Positions 12,942-20,526 of a DNA stretch of 20,526 bases are shown here, in pieces. Position 1 is the stretch's first letter. Each line of letters begins with the position of its first letter. Location of the stretch: positions 1 through 20,526 of the IMG/VR virus record IMGVR_UViG_3300028844_003819; one strand, written 5' to 3'. This stretch comes from a virus. The position numbers and the translations under genes are program-made. The notes below the pieces were generated by a model, which searched no databases, was not told the origin of the DNA, and saw only the letters and a list, made by a program, of their open reading frames with translations.

Positions 12942-15418
12942 TATTGTTGATCTCCTGTTACCGGAGGACCTTTAATATACAAGGATTCCATAGAGCGAAG
13001 GTCAGCAGGGGTATTTGCTCTTGAATTTCTACCACTTCGTAAAGCATTAACCAGTCCTTGCACCTGCGCGGAACGATTTTTTAAAGCGTTTATCTGGGCT
13101 TTGATTCTTTCGACATCCCTAAAACTACCTTGCGGATTACTTAGCTGAAATTCTTTTTGTTGAATTAAATTATTAAATTCGTTAACAATTGCTTCGTATT
13201 GACCCGCCGCTCTGTCTGCTGGAGTACCCATATCAGGTATTAAGTCAGAAAAAGTTTTTCTTTCATCTGCGCCTAATTTTTCACCGGAATTTCCCGAAGC
13301 TGCCGAAAATAAAGTTTGTAAAATAAACGCATTTAAAGCTTTAATGTTTTCTTCAGCTTTTATTTCTTCCCGGCTTCCTGCGCCAAATTCTGATCCTGTG
13401 AAAAAGTTAACAACCTTTGGGATAGCCGAGTTAAGGAAACTATCCGCTTGAGCTTGACTTCCAAAACTATCCGCTGGATTCCAATCTACAAAAGCGCTGT
13501 CAGTTATCTCGGGTATATCATCAACAATTGCTTGTTCGTTAGAAATAGAAGGGCTTGGCGAAACATTCCGCGTACTACCGGAATCAATACCGGATGTATT
13601 TGCACGCTGCACTGGAACCCCTAGTTCAACCGCTTTATTTATAGCCTCTAGCCATTCATCAGGAAGGGGGTCACTACGCAGTTCCATTACCCTAACACCG
13701 TTATCACTAATTTCTCCCGTAGGAACGGACCTAGGCGTTGTCTTTTTGTTAATCGCGGCGTTAATTAGTGTGAGTTGAGAACCTGATACCGTTCCTTCGC
13801 TTAAGGCTGTACGCAAATCGAAATCTGCAAAAACGCCTTCCATTTCTGGGTTTGATAGCGTTGGCAAACCATCTTCCGAAGGGGACACATCCGAGAAACT
13901 TGGCATTTCAGCAACTTGAGCACCAGGGTTAGTTGTTCTTAAATTAGCTAAATCTTGTTCAAACGTAGGGCTATTTTGGTTAAGAATATCCAACTGAGTT
14001 CCATCAGGACCGACTACCGAAACGGCCTTATAAGGTAACGGTTTGAGGTCTTGAGGGAACACATCCGAGAAACTTGGCATTTTAACAACTCGAGCACCAG
14101 GGTTATTTGTCATTAAATTAGCTAATTCTGCATCAAACGTAGGGCTATTTTGGTTAAGAATATCCAACTGAGTTCCATCAGAATCGACTACCTGCAAGGC
14201 CTCATAATCTAAATTATTTGAAGCTATGTCACTAAACTTAGGAATATCGGTAAACGTTATACCTTCACCTCCATAACTTTCTCTAAACCTTCTCATGCGT
14301 ATAGCATCTTCAGGATCATTCACGTTAAAGATTTCGCCACCTCTTATAGGGACACCATTAGAATCAACGGCCATAACGCCCTTAAAATCTATGCCTTTGT
14401 TTCTAGCTTTTGCTTCCTCTACGGTCATGTCGTAGATGAATTTTTGATTCATCTCTAGACCTTTGAGACGATACTCCTCTTCCATTTCAGCGCGCTTTGC
14501 CGCTATCTTAGCCTCTTGCTCACGATCCGCGCCTACCCTGCCCGCAGCAGACTGTAGGGCCGCGTTGCGTGCACCTTGCTCACCTTTACGTAGTTCAGCT
14601 TGTTGTGCCGCGTAGGTGCCAGGGAGCGTTTGGAATACGTTAGCTAACTGCGAGGCGACGTTGCCCGAGCCACCTGCACCGCCAGCCATAGCTAGGCCGC
14701 GCTGCGCGATGTCAAAGAACAACTGACGCTTAGAGGCGTCACGGTCCGCTTGAGTGGGAGCCATGATTTCTTGGAACGTGGCTAGGTCTTCGTCGTAGTA
14801 GTCCTTAAGAGAGCTGCCGCCCTCAGCGAACTTTCCCACGACACCGCCTTGCGCCATTCCCGCCGGTTGAGGTGCCTGGCGTGACATCATGATGTTGCCC
14901 AAGCCCTGACCCATGCGGTTAGGAGCTCCAGGAGCGCTTTCCATAGGAACTCTGCCTGCTATGCCCGCCATGAGTTCGCCTATGCCACTTTCTGAGGCAC
15001 CCTTTGCCGTCATCATCAAAGAAGGCTGCACCATAGTCAGTACGCTGATAGGCGTGGCCGTGGCATCTTGGGGGCCAACATACTCAGCAAGCTCTTGGTA
15101 ACGAGCCTGGATAGGTTTTTGGTTACCTCGGAAAGCGTTAATGATCTGCTCGGGACCCTGTGCCTGATCAAGATCTGCTTTGGCTTTGTCTGAAACCATA
15201 GAAGCGATACCCGCAGCCTGATCCGTGGGCCGTGCAGCAGGAGCCGCAGCCGGTGTTCTAGGAAGACCCATTGGACCCATTGGAGCCCTCGCAGGACGCA
15301 TCGGGGGCATAGCACCTTGAGGCGCTGCGGCTGGACGCATTGTTGCGGGGGGCGTGGGCACTGGCACTCGGGCCATGCCGCCTTGCTGCATAAAAAGAGG
15401 TCGTTTATATAAATTCAT
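12941..15418 (-). CDS. Virion structural protein with internal tandem repeats, 825 aa
   Basis: The start ATG is 5 nt after the preceding stop with a TAGGA site nearby. In order, it has a Pro/Ala/Met-rich low-complexity N-terminus (residues 15-65) and a Gly-rich segment with a FAEGG motif (about 186-202). A long charged coiled-coil-like helix follows (about 272-340). Three tandem repeats (about 345-398, 404-453, 462-511) each end in a F-S-D-V/I motif. A Ser-rich linker and a C-terminal helical part with a likely coiled coil (about 735-790) close it. Short 'GGxxxxFAxGG' blocks recur in phage tail and structural proteins. The exact role is unknown. The first 340 codons are GC-rich, the rest AT-rich, with the change near 14,400, so the gene looks like a mosaic. 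Confidence 0.7.
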   Translation of the reverse strand: MNLYKRPLFMQQGGMARVPVPTPPATMRPAAAPQGAMPPMRPARAPMGPMGLPRTPAAAPAARPTDQAAGIASMVSDKAKADLDQAQGPEQIINAFRGNQKPIQARYQELAEYVGPQDATATPISVLTMVQPSLMMTAKGASESGIGELMAGIAGRVPMESAPGAPNRMGQGLGNIMMSRQAPQPAGMAQGGVVGKFAEGGSSLKDYYDEDLATFQEIMAPTQADRDASKRQLFFDIAQRGLAMAGGAGGSGNVASQLANVFQTLPGTYAAQQAELRKGEQGARNAALQSAAGRVGADREQEAKIAAKRAEMEEEYRLKGLEMNQKFIYDMTVEEAKARNKGIDFKGVMAVDSNGVPIRGGEIFNVNDPEDAIRMRRFRESYGGEGITFTDIPKFSDIASNNLDYEALQVVDSDGTQLDILNQNSPTFDAELANLMTNNPGARVVKMPSFSDVFPQDLKPLPYKAVSVVGPDGTQLDILNQNSPTFEQDLANLRTTNPGAQVAEMPSFSDVSPSEDGLPTLSNPEMEGVFADFDLRTALSEGTVSGSQLTLINAAINKKTTPRSVPTGEISDNGVRVMELRSDPLPDEWLEAINKAVELGVPVQRANTSGIDSGSTRNVSPSPSISNEQAIVDDIPEITDSAFVDWNPADSFGSQAQADSFLNSAIPKVVNFFTGSEFGAGSREEIKAEENIKALNAFILQTLFSAASGNSGEKLGADERKTFSDLIPDMGTPADRAAGQYEAIVNEFNNLIQQKEFQLSNPQGSFRDVERIKAQINALKNRSAQVQGLVNALRSGRNSRANTPADLRSMESLYIKGPPVTGDQQ
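13885..14212 (-). repeat. Tandem 174-bp duplication within the 825-aa gene
   Basis: Two copies with a 174-bp (58-codon) period begin at 13885 and 14059. They share a 49-nt block that is identical in both (13959-14007 and 14133-14181) and are otherwise mostly matching. Each encodes a unit with core DGTQLDILNQNSPTF and end PSFSDV. A third, diverged unit lies upstream in the protein, ending FSDI near 14234. Confidence 0.85.
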
Positions 15419-15425
15419 AATAGTC

Positions 15426-16583
15426 CTATCCTACGCCCGCAAGAGCGCCTAATCCGGCAATACCGTATCCAATTGCTTGTCCAAGACCGCTCTGTTGAGG
15501 GGGCGTACTAGTTGACATTGTGCTTTGATTAGCAGGCACGCGGTTTAGTACGTCGCTGAGGTAACCAAGTTGTTGGAACGGGAACTGCTGCCTCTCAAGG
15601 TTAGTGTTTCGTATGGCATCTAAGATGTTTTGCTCTTGAATTTGCCCTTGACCACCAAAACCAGATAGCGCCGAAACATCGCCGCGCATAAGATTGGTGG
15701 CAGTCGATCCTAGACCCGCTTCCGTAGTCCCTATGTTTGAAAAGTTAGTGCCTAAATTACCCAAAAGCTCTACGTCTCGCTGTCCCAATTGACCAAAGGT
15801 GCTGCCTAAATTGCCCAAGTAACTGCCACCGGTTAGTGCTCGGCGTTGTTGGTTTTCAAAAGCATTTCCCGCTGCTTCTAGCGCCCCCGCGTAACCGGTC
15901 TGACGCATTTTAGCCAAAGCGTTTAATTCTTCGCGGTCTATATTACGCAAGGCCTCTTGTTCCGTAACCGCGGCCCGTGAACCTCCAAAAGCTCCAGATC
16001 CAACGGCCTGTCGAGCTTGAATCGCCTCTTCCATGCGCCTCGCCCTGTCAAAATCTTCCTGTACCTGATCGACAACTTGATCTTCGTAAGGGTTAAAAAA
16101 AGCGCTAATACCGGAACTGGGGTCATCAAGTGTCCCTGGAGCAAAGGCGTCCATACCGCCTTCGATAGACCTGGAACCGGCTTCTTGGAACAAATACGGG
16201 TCTTCCCTAGTTTCTCCGGCAAGCGCTGCGGCTTGTTCGTACAAGCCCCCGCCACGTTGAATGCTGCCCAGGCCGCCTTGGATATAGGGCATAAACCCAC
16301 CAAGGTTTTCTTGCAACAAAGATCGAGCTTGTCTTTGCTCCGGCGTAAAGCCCGCCACTTGATATGGTGGCGCGTAGGCGGGACCTACCGGTTCCCCGGT
16401 TACCGGATCAATTATTTGATTAGATTCATATATGGGATTGCCCGCTTCGTCCTCTCTCCCGGTGTCTTTGCGCTCAAAACCCATTTGTTGATTAACTAAA
16501 TCAAAAACAGATTCGAACAGGCCTCTTTTATAAGCCTCGGTATACGGGTCTTCTCTTACTATGGATTCGGTAGTAGTGACCAT
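15426..16583 (-). CDS. Conserved phage structural protein, 385 aa
   Basis: The start ATG is 2 nt after the stop of the 306-aa gene, with GAGGA about 10 nt upstream. Residues 163-250 form a helical, coiled-coil-like region beginning FNPYEDQVVDQV and containing a Gly-Ala segment (VGSGAFGGSRAAVTE). It is followed by a repetitive Gly/Leu region (about 251-300, units like LGNLG, LGQLG) and a hydrophobic Gly-rich end (GYGIAGLGALAGVG). I recall this FNPYxDQV...GAFGGSR pattern from structural proteins of marine phages with no precise role. The final hydrophobic tail could insert in a membrane during ejection or bind a partner; that is inference. Confidence 0.65.
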   Translation of the reverse strand: MVTTTESIVREDPYTEAYKRGLFESVFDLVNQQMGFERKDTGREDEAGNPIYESNQIIDPVTGEPVGPAYAPPYQVAGFTPEQRQARSLLQENLGGFMPYIQGGLGSIQRGGGLYEQAAALAGETREDPYLFQEAGSRSIEGGMDAFAPGTLDDPSSGISAFFNPYEDQVVDQVQEDFDRARRMEEAIQARQAVGSGAFGGSRAAVTEQEALRNIDREELNALAKMRQTGYAGALEAAGNAFENQQRRALTGGSYLGNLGSTFGQLGQRDVELLGNLGTNFSNIGTTEAGLGSTATNLMRGDVSALSGFGGQGQIQEQNILDAIRNTNLERQQFPFQQLGYLSDVLNRVPANQSTMSTSTPPQQSGLGQAIGYGIAGLGALAGVG

Positions 16584-16585
16584 GG

Positions 16586-17506
16586 TTACGCCATCCTCGA
16601 TTCTAAGCCGTTCATCATTTGATACATGTTACGTATGCCTTGTTCTCGACTACCGTTACCCATACCCTCAACCGCTTTTGCAGTCATCACAAACTCACCG
16701 TCTGAAAGCATGGCGGGAATATCGTCCGAAGTACCTGTACCTGGACCAGAAATGCCACCTGTTCGACGTGGAAAAGTAGAAGGGTCTATATCGCCTCCCC
16801 CAGCGTATCCTCGGGCTATAGATGGGATGCCTATGCGGTAACCACCTGGATTTTGACGAAGCAACTTGCCTCCAGTAAGGCCACCATACTGCTGCACTTG
16901 CTGCTGCTCAACCGGGTCAAAGGCACCACCTGCATAGCCTGCCGCAATTAAACCAAGGAGTCCCGGGGCGTATTTCCGGAAAGGATCGGGCTTGCCCTCC
17001 GGGTCCGGCATAAACAACTGTTTAAGAGCGTTTCCCCGACCACCGTCTCCGCTAACCACATCGCCCAGCGATTCCAAGATGCCGCGGGTATCCGCCGGTT
17101 GTAAAGGGGTTAATGCAGATTTTCCTAACTGTGCTATACCAGGCTGTAAAGGGCCTTTACCTTGCATAGAAGGAAATTGTTGTGAAGTTACGTTTTGGCG
17201 TGCCCTTGACAACATTTTATTAGGATCGGTAGCCGAAGAAAGGATTTGATTAACAGACGCCGGGGCTTGAGACGCCGGAGCAGGAGCCTGACCCGTGGGC
17301 TGTGCTGCGGGCTGCTTAGGCTTAAATATATCCAAAGGGGAGTCGCCACCCAATACCGCGCCTGCCAAGTTAATTGCAACTTGACCTTTAAGCGCATCCT
17401 CAAAATCCACATCCGTAACTAAGGATGTAATTCCGGCTTGTACCGTGGTATTTAAGGTGCCTTTTAAAAATTTTTTTAAAAGATCTTCTACGGCTTCTAC
17501 GTTCAT
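16586..17506 (-). CDS. Tail-associated structural protein with C-terminal GPGTGTSDDIPAxLSDGEFV motif, 306 aa
   Basis: In order: an amphipathic N-terminal helix (residues 1-20), a hydrophobic Ala/Val stretch (about 40-55), a Pro/Ala/Gln linker (62-84), a Gly-rich middle (about 180-235), and a C-terminal block at 250-300 (GGISGPGTGTSDDIPAMLSD followed by GEFVMTAKAV). This C-terminal block occurs in many phage tail or tape-measure-like proteins, from recall. A Gly-Gly-rich segment with a long linker suggests an extended virion protein rather than an enzyme. The start ATG has AGGAG about 10 nt upstream. The exact position in the particle is not clear. Confidence 0.65.
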   Translation of the reverse strand: MNVEAVEDLLKKFLKGTLNTTVQAGITSLVTDVDFEDALKGQVAINLAGAVLGGDSPLDIFKPKQPAAQPTGQAPAPASQAPASVNQILSSATDPNKMLSRARQNVTSQQFPSMQGKGPLQPGIAQLGKSALTPLQPADTRGILESLGDVVSGDGGRGNALKQLFMPDPEGKPDPFRKYAPGLLGLIAAGYAGGAFDPVEQQQVQQYGGLTGGKLLRQNPGGYRIGIPSIARGYAGGGDIDPSTFPRRTGGISGPGTGTSDDIPAMLSDGEFVMTAKAVEGMGNGSREQGIRNMYQMMNGLESRMA

Positions 17507-17564
17507 TGCTGGGTTGCTCCTACTTTCAAAAAAGCGTAGTTATTGTGCATAATATCACCAGACA

Positions 17565-17867
17565 TCAGGTAATTACTACCGTTACAGCGCCCACCACACC
17601 AGAGCCTGATACGCCTAAAGCGTTTGGCTCGTTTGCTAGAGCTATTTTTAAAAAACCTTCTTTTTCGTACACGGCCCCCGGCTCTAAGCCTTGATCTGAC
17701 CCGCTTTGCAGGTTTGTCAGCGTTATGTCTGTTGCTCTGATATCGCCTGGGTTCTGAATCTGACGAATCAAAGTCTCATACGCTTCCTGAATAGTTGCAA
17801 TAGTGTCCTGCTGATAATCGGCAGGCGGGTTTGGAAAGTAAACACGAGTAAGTTGTCTTGAGGACAC
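17565..17867 (-). CDS. Small virion-associated protein, 100 aa, GTG start
   Basis: The GTG (17867-17865) overlaps the TAG of the 640-aa tail gene by 1 nt (TAGTG), with GGAG 6 nt upstream. No ATG exists near the front. The product has a helical first half (residues 20-40) and a beta-rich, Gly-rich second half ending in a run of Val/Thr residues. This recalls small phage head or tail decoration or fibre-base proteins, but I cannot assign it. Being coupled to the tail gene, it probably works with that protein. Confidence 0.6.
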   Translation of the reverse strand: MSSRQLTRVYFPNPPADYQQDTIATIQEAYETLIRQIQNPGDIRATDITLTNLQSGSDQGLEPGAVYEKEGFLKIALANEPNALGVSGSGVVGAVTVVIT

Positions 17868-19789
17868 TACCTTCTCCCGTCTGGCCGAATATCTACTCTA
17901 GGCGTACCCAGACGCCACTGCGTATCAGTCGTATCCGACTCTACCTTTACGGCAAAAGAACGCCCCCGTAATCGAACGAACGCTTGTTCGGTAAATAGCT
18001 CTACAGGAGTGGTGGCCGATTGCGTTACTTCAGAATCTTTGGTCTGTAAATAAGCACCACCCGGAAAGTTTCTTGCTTGCAATGTAAAATCTACGCTCGG
18101 AGCGTCCGATACGGAGTCTTCAAAGGTTAAATCTGGAATCAACCGACTCAAGAAAACAAAGTTATTGCCTTCTCCGATGCTGAGTTGACTGCTTTCGATA
18201 AAACTTGTAATGGGACTAACCGGGTTGGTGCTGCCGTCATTCTGACCATTTTCATGCAGGTACAAGTAACCGTCCGTAGAAGCCGCAATTGGGTACGTTT
18301 GAAGCCCTCGATCATTCCACGCAGTACGGACCATGCTGCCCACGGCCCACGTGTTGTCCAAATAGTTATAAATAACGTAGCTGTCGTTTTCATTAGAGCT
18401 AAGGGAGGGGTAAAACCACCAGATTTCTGAAAAAGTCGAGTTTAGCGCACACGTAACAAGAGAGGCTTGTCCCGTATTAAAGTTATCAAAAATGTAAGAA
18501 CGAACCGCACACGGAACCTTTTGCGTTTGTCCCGTATAGGCGTAAAAATCGCCTATGCCCATCCAAAACACCTTATCGTCCACCGCTGTAACAGCATTAG
18601 GACCGGCAATAGTAATGTTTTCTGCGATCTGAGCAATACCAAAAGTAAAAGGAGGACCTAGGTATTGCATACCATGCAACGATATGTCGGTAAACACTAA
18701 AACTTGATTACGTGTCTCGACTGCCGTAATAATCTCAGATCCCGAACCTACACGCAGGTCTCCCGCCGTATTTGTTACGGAGGTAGTCCAGGTAGTTAAG
18801 GATTCTTGGTCCGAGAATCGAATCAATAAAGGGTCCTGGACGCCAATGTTGTTTTCGGAATCACATCCAAAAGCAATAACATGCCTGTCCCTGTCGCTAA
18901 CCAAAACCTGCTTGGCTATAGTCGGGGTTGTAGCGTCTGCACCAGGTAGTTGATAAAGCGCTGTAGCGCGGTCCGTAGTCAAGTCGTCGGCACTGGTGTC
19001 CCAGTAATAAATGCCCCCGTCACGAACGTTAAACAACAGATCCTCACCGAAGTTATCTACGCCCCACAGACGTAAAGAGTTAGTTACAGTGCTGGTTGCA
19101 GCAGAACCCCACGTACCGCGGCCCCATGTGCTTGAACCCCAACCAGTGCCCGTTACAGCAACTCCAAGGCCCGAGTTTATTTGATAGACACCAACCACGG
19201 AAGCACCTCCATTACCGGTGTCTGATCCGTCGGCCGTGACTGGCGTAGGATTAAGAACGCCATTTTCGGTAATGCTTGTGATACTTGTACCGGCCGTCCT
19301 GGCGGTAAAAGTGTAGGTGTTTTCGTTTACTACGTGTATTTGATACTCTTGATTAAGAACGGTAGCTGTGATTTGACCGCCAAGAGTAGCGGCACCACTA
19401 AAAGTGACAAAATCGCCAGTCGCAGCGCCGTGTAAAGTATCCGTTGCAGTAATAGTAGAAGAACCGTTGACCGCGGCAAACGTCACGTCTCCTGCGGAAG
19501 TGGTAGCACGAACAGGCGTGATGTCGTAGTAAAAGCCCCCTTCGTTTATATAAAACTTATACCGGGTGCCTACTGAAATAAGAATAGAGCCGTCCAAAGT
19601 CCCGTAAGTGTGCAAAGACCGGCAAGGTTGCAAAAAACTATAATTAGATTGTCTAACCCAACCGCCTATCTTTTCGGGATACCCGTAGTGAAAACGGACT
19701 TTGTCCGAGTTGGACCAGCCCCCTTCGTTAGAGTAAGACGTAGCTTCTTTATTGATTCCGGGTCTAAACTGTAGTTTCTGTAACGGCAT
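17867..19789 (-). CDS. Large tail protein, podovirus tail-nozzle/stabilisation-protein-like, 640 aa
   Basis: The start ATG has GAGGT 6 nt upstream, just after the stop of the lysozyme gene. The N-terminus (LQFRPGINKEATSYSNEGGW then DKVRFHYGYPEKIGGW) and the late FVFLSRLIPDLTF block are features I recall from a widespread marine phage structural family. The whole chain is beta-rich with aromatic repeats, as in beta-propeller tail proteins such as P22 gp10 or T7 gp12, which close the tail tube and carry the receptor-binding fibres. Residues about 100-198 form a Thr/Gly-rich, Ig-like insertion between propeller parts. Function is inferred from fold-like features and place in the operon, not from a search. 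Confidence 0.65.
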   Translation of the reverse strand: MPLQKLQFRPGINKEATSYSNEGGWSNSDKVRFHYGYPEKIGGWVRQSNYSFLQPCRSLHTYGTLDGSILISVGTRYKFYINEGGFYYDITPVRATTSAGDVTFAAVNGSSTITATDTLHGAATGDFVTFSGAATLGGQITATVLNQEYQIHVVNENTYTFTARTAGTSITSITENGVLNPTPVTADGSDTGNGGASVVGVYQINSGLGVAVTGTGWGSSTWGRGTWGSAATSTVTNSLRLWGVDNFGEDLLFNVRDGGIYYWDTSADDLTTDRATALYQLPGADATTPTIAKQVLVSDRDRHVIAFGCDSENNIGVQDPLLIRFSDQESLTTWTTSVTNTAGDLRVGSGSEIITAVETRNQVLVFTDISLHGMQYLGPPFTFGIAQIAENITIAGPNAVTAVDDKVFWMGIGDFYAYTGQTQKVPCAVRSYIFDNFNTGQASLVTCALNSTFSEIWWFYPSLSSNENDSYVIYNYLDNTWAVGSMVRTAWNDRGLQTYPIAASTDGYLYLHENGQNDGSTNPVSPITSFIESSQLSIGEGNNFVFLSRLIPDLTFEDSVSDAPSVDFTLQARNFPGGAYLQTKDSEVTQSATTPVELFTEQAFVRLRGRSFAVKVESDTTDTQWRLGTPRVDIRPDGRR

Positions 19790-19798
19790 TTTCTAACC

Positions 19799-20242
19799 TC
19801 ATAGCGCATATTCGCCACTGGCGATCATATCTGCTAGCTCCAAAGCACGGCCACCCACTTGTTGCTTGGCCCATTTACTATCTAAAAATTCAGTGCTGGC
19901 TTCTTTGTATTTAGCTGCTTCCATCGCAGCCAATGCGCGTCGAAAACCACGCAAACGCGTAGCTCCGAGGTTAAAACTGATGTCAATCATAGCATCTTTT
20001 CTGACATCATCAAGATCGTTGAACCACGGATATTCTGAGGCCAACTCTTTGATTACTCTGGCAATGTCGTTTTCAAGTAGCATGTCAACTTCTTCTTGCG
20101 ACAATCCTATTCCGCCATTGGGGTCCACATTCCGGCCAACACCCACCGTCCAGTAACCGCTAGGGCATTTGTAAGCTACGTGCCTGCCGTTGGTGACTAC
20201 TTCACCCTCGTGACGCTTTAACATCTCAAGAAGCTTTTGCAT
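19799..20242 (-). CDS. Phage lysozyme (GH24, T4 lysozyme-like endolysin), 147 aa
   Basis: Cuts the peptidoglycan glycan chain at lysis. The catalytic Glu is E12 in KRHEG, and the region YKCPSGYWTVGVGR matches T4 lysozyme YKDTEGYYTIGIGH, so the Asp20 position is Cys26 and Thr26 is Thr32. A Cys at this place is known in a group of phage endolysins. The spacing from Glu to Cys is 13 residues instead of the usual 8, because of a short insertion (VVTNGRH). No signal peptide or SAR segment is present, so export depends on a holin. I prefer ATG 20242, 1 nt after the preceding stop (TAAAATG). ATG 20257 is also possible and would add 5 residues. Both ribosome sites are weak, which suggests coupled translation. 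Confidence 0.82.
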   Translation of the reverse strand: MQKLLEMLKRHEGEVVTNGRHVAYKCPSGYWTVGVGRNVDPNGGIGLSQEEVDMLLENDIARVIKELASEYPWFNDLDDVRKDAMIDISFNLGATRLRGFRRALAAMEAAKYKEASTEFLDSKWAKQQVGGRALELADMIASGEYAL

Positions 20243-20243
20243 T

Positions 20244-20525
20244 TTATTTTTTTCCATTGCTGCCGCCGAAGAAATAAGCAGATATTCCTGATACCAATCC
20301 GCCCAGATATCCAAGAATTAAATTCACGACACCATCATCGTTAGCGTCAGGAGGCTGTATTGTGACCATGAAGACGTATCCAAGAAAACCGATTAGCGCA
20401 ACCATAGCAAATATCTTTGGAACAGGATCATCGCCAAAGGTCTTTCTTGCGTCCTTCCTGTCTTCAACTTCGGTCTTAAACGACTCCAGATTTATCTCCA
20501 TCTCTTTCAAGCGATTCTGAAAATC
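20244..20525 (-). CDS. Holin-like two-transmembrane protein, 5' end beyond the window
   Basis: The frame is open to the right edge, so the true start may lie outside. Within the window a TTG (20510) and ATG (20501) are possible starts. The visible part has a charged, coiled-coil-like N-terminal segment, then a membrane segment (KIFAMVALIGFLGYVFMVTI). A short acidic loop (PPDANDDG) and a second Gly-rich membrane segment (LILGYLGGLVSGISAYFFGG) follow, with a short basic tail. Two membrane spans and a charged tail directly upstream of a lysozyme without a signal sequence are typical of a holin that opens the inner membrane. Holins share little sequence, so this is called on topology and position. 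The stop TAA is 1 nt from the lysozyme ATG. Confidence 0.6.
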   Translation of the reverse strand, partial: DFQNRLKEMEINLESFKTEVEDRKDARKTFGDDPVPKIFAMVALIGFLGYVFMVTIQPPDANDDGVVNLILGYLGGLVSGISAYFFGGSNGKK

Positions 20526-20526
20526 A

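Noticed and set aside
16017-16499. Rightward 160-aa ORF
   Set aside because: Antisense to the 385-aa structural gene, with no domain, promoter or ribosome site.
20243-20314. Longer lysozyme start at 20314
   Set aside because: The added 24 residues are read out of frame from the holin-like gene and do not resemble a signal peptide. The start near 20242 or 20257 fits the family length.

Overview
The window looks like part of a tailed-phage genome (or a prophage of one), most likely a podovirus-like phage of an aquatic or marine bacterium. This rests on a virion gene block next to holin-like and lysozyme genes, a phage-type replication block, very tight gene packing with 1-4 nt start/stop overlaps, and no tRNA, rRNA or host metabolic gene. 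The marine assignment is from recalled family resemblance only (the 640-aa tail protein, the structural proteins, and the style of primase and PolA), because no search could be run.

Layout, left to right. (1) 1-1251 is a small-gene region. It holds the end of a rightward nuclease-like gene, a leftward 71-aa gene with its own promoter and terminator, a back-to-back promoter pair near 497-555, a rightward 54-aa helix-turn-helix gene overlapping a zinc-ribbon ORF, and leftward ribbon-helix-helix and 46-aa genes. (2) 1291-7524 is a leftward replication operon. In transcription order it carries a conserved 190-aa protein, a 226-aa protein in an ssDNA-binding-like position, an archaeo-eukaryotic-type (AEP) primase, a UvrD-like SF1 helicase, a 60-aa zinc ribbon, and a family A DNA polymerase that lacks the front of its exonuclease domain. 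(3) 7525-7611 is a divergent control region with promoters on both strands and a perfect 6-bp inverted repeat between them. (4) 7612-9063 is a rightward SNF2-like SF2 helicase, the only large rightward gene. (5) 9060-20525 is a leftward virion and lysis operon: holin-like gene, lysozyme, 640-aa tail protein, four structural proteins and a 1293-aa protein that may be an internal virion or ejection protein.

How the genes may work together (inference): the primase, SF1 helicase, PolA and 226-aa protein would form a compact replisome without any DnaB-type helicase or TOPRIM primase in the window. The SNF2-like ATPase is controlled separately from the divergent region and meets the virion operon tail to tail with a 4-nt overlap of stop codons. 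The RHH and HTH proteins are candidate regulators of the paired promoters.

The points most worth a second look are: the polymerase without Exo I, in the same frame as the upstream zinc ribbon and separated from it by one TAA; the HTH/zinc-ribbon overlap that may be a +1 frameshift fusion; the divergent operator; the 174-bp in-frame duplication in the 825-aa structural protein; and the sharp composition change in the virion block.
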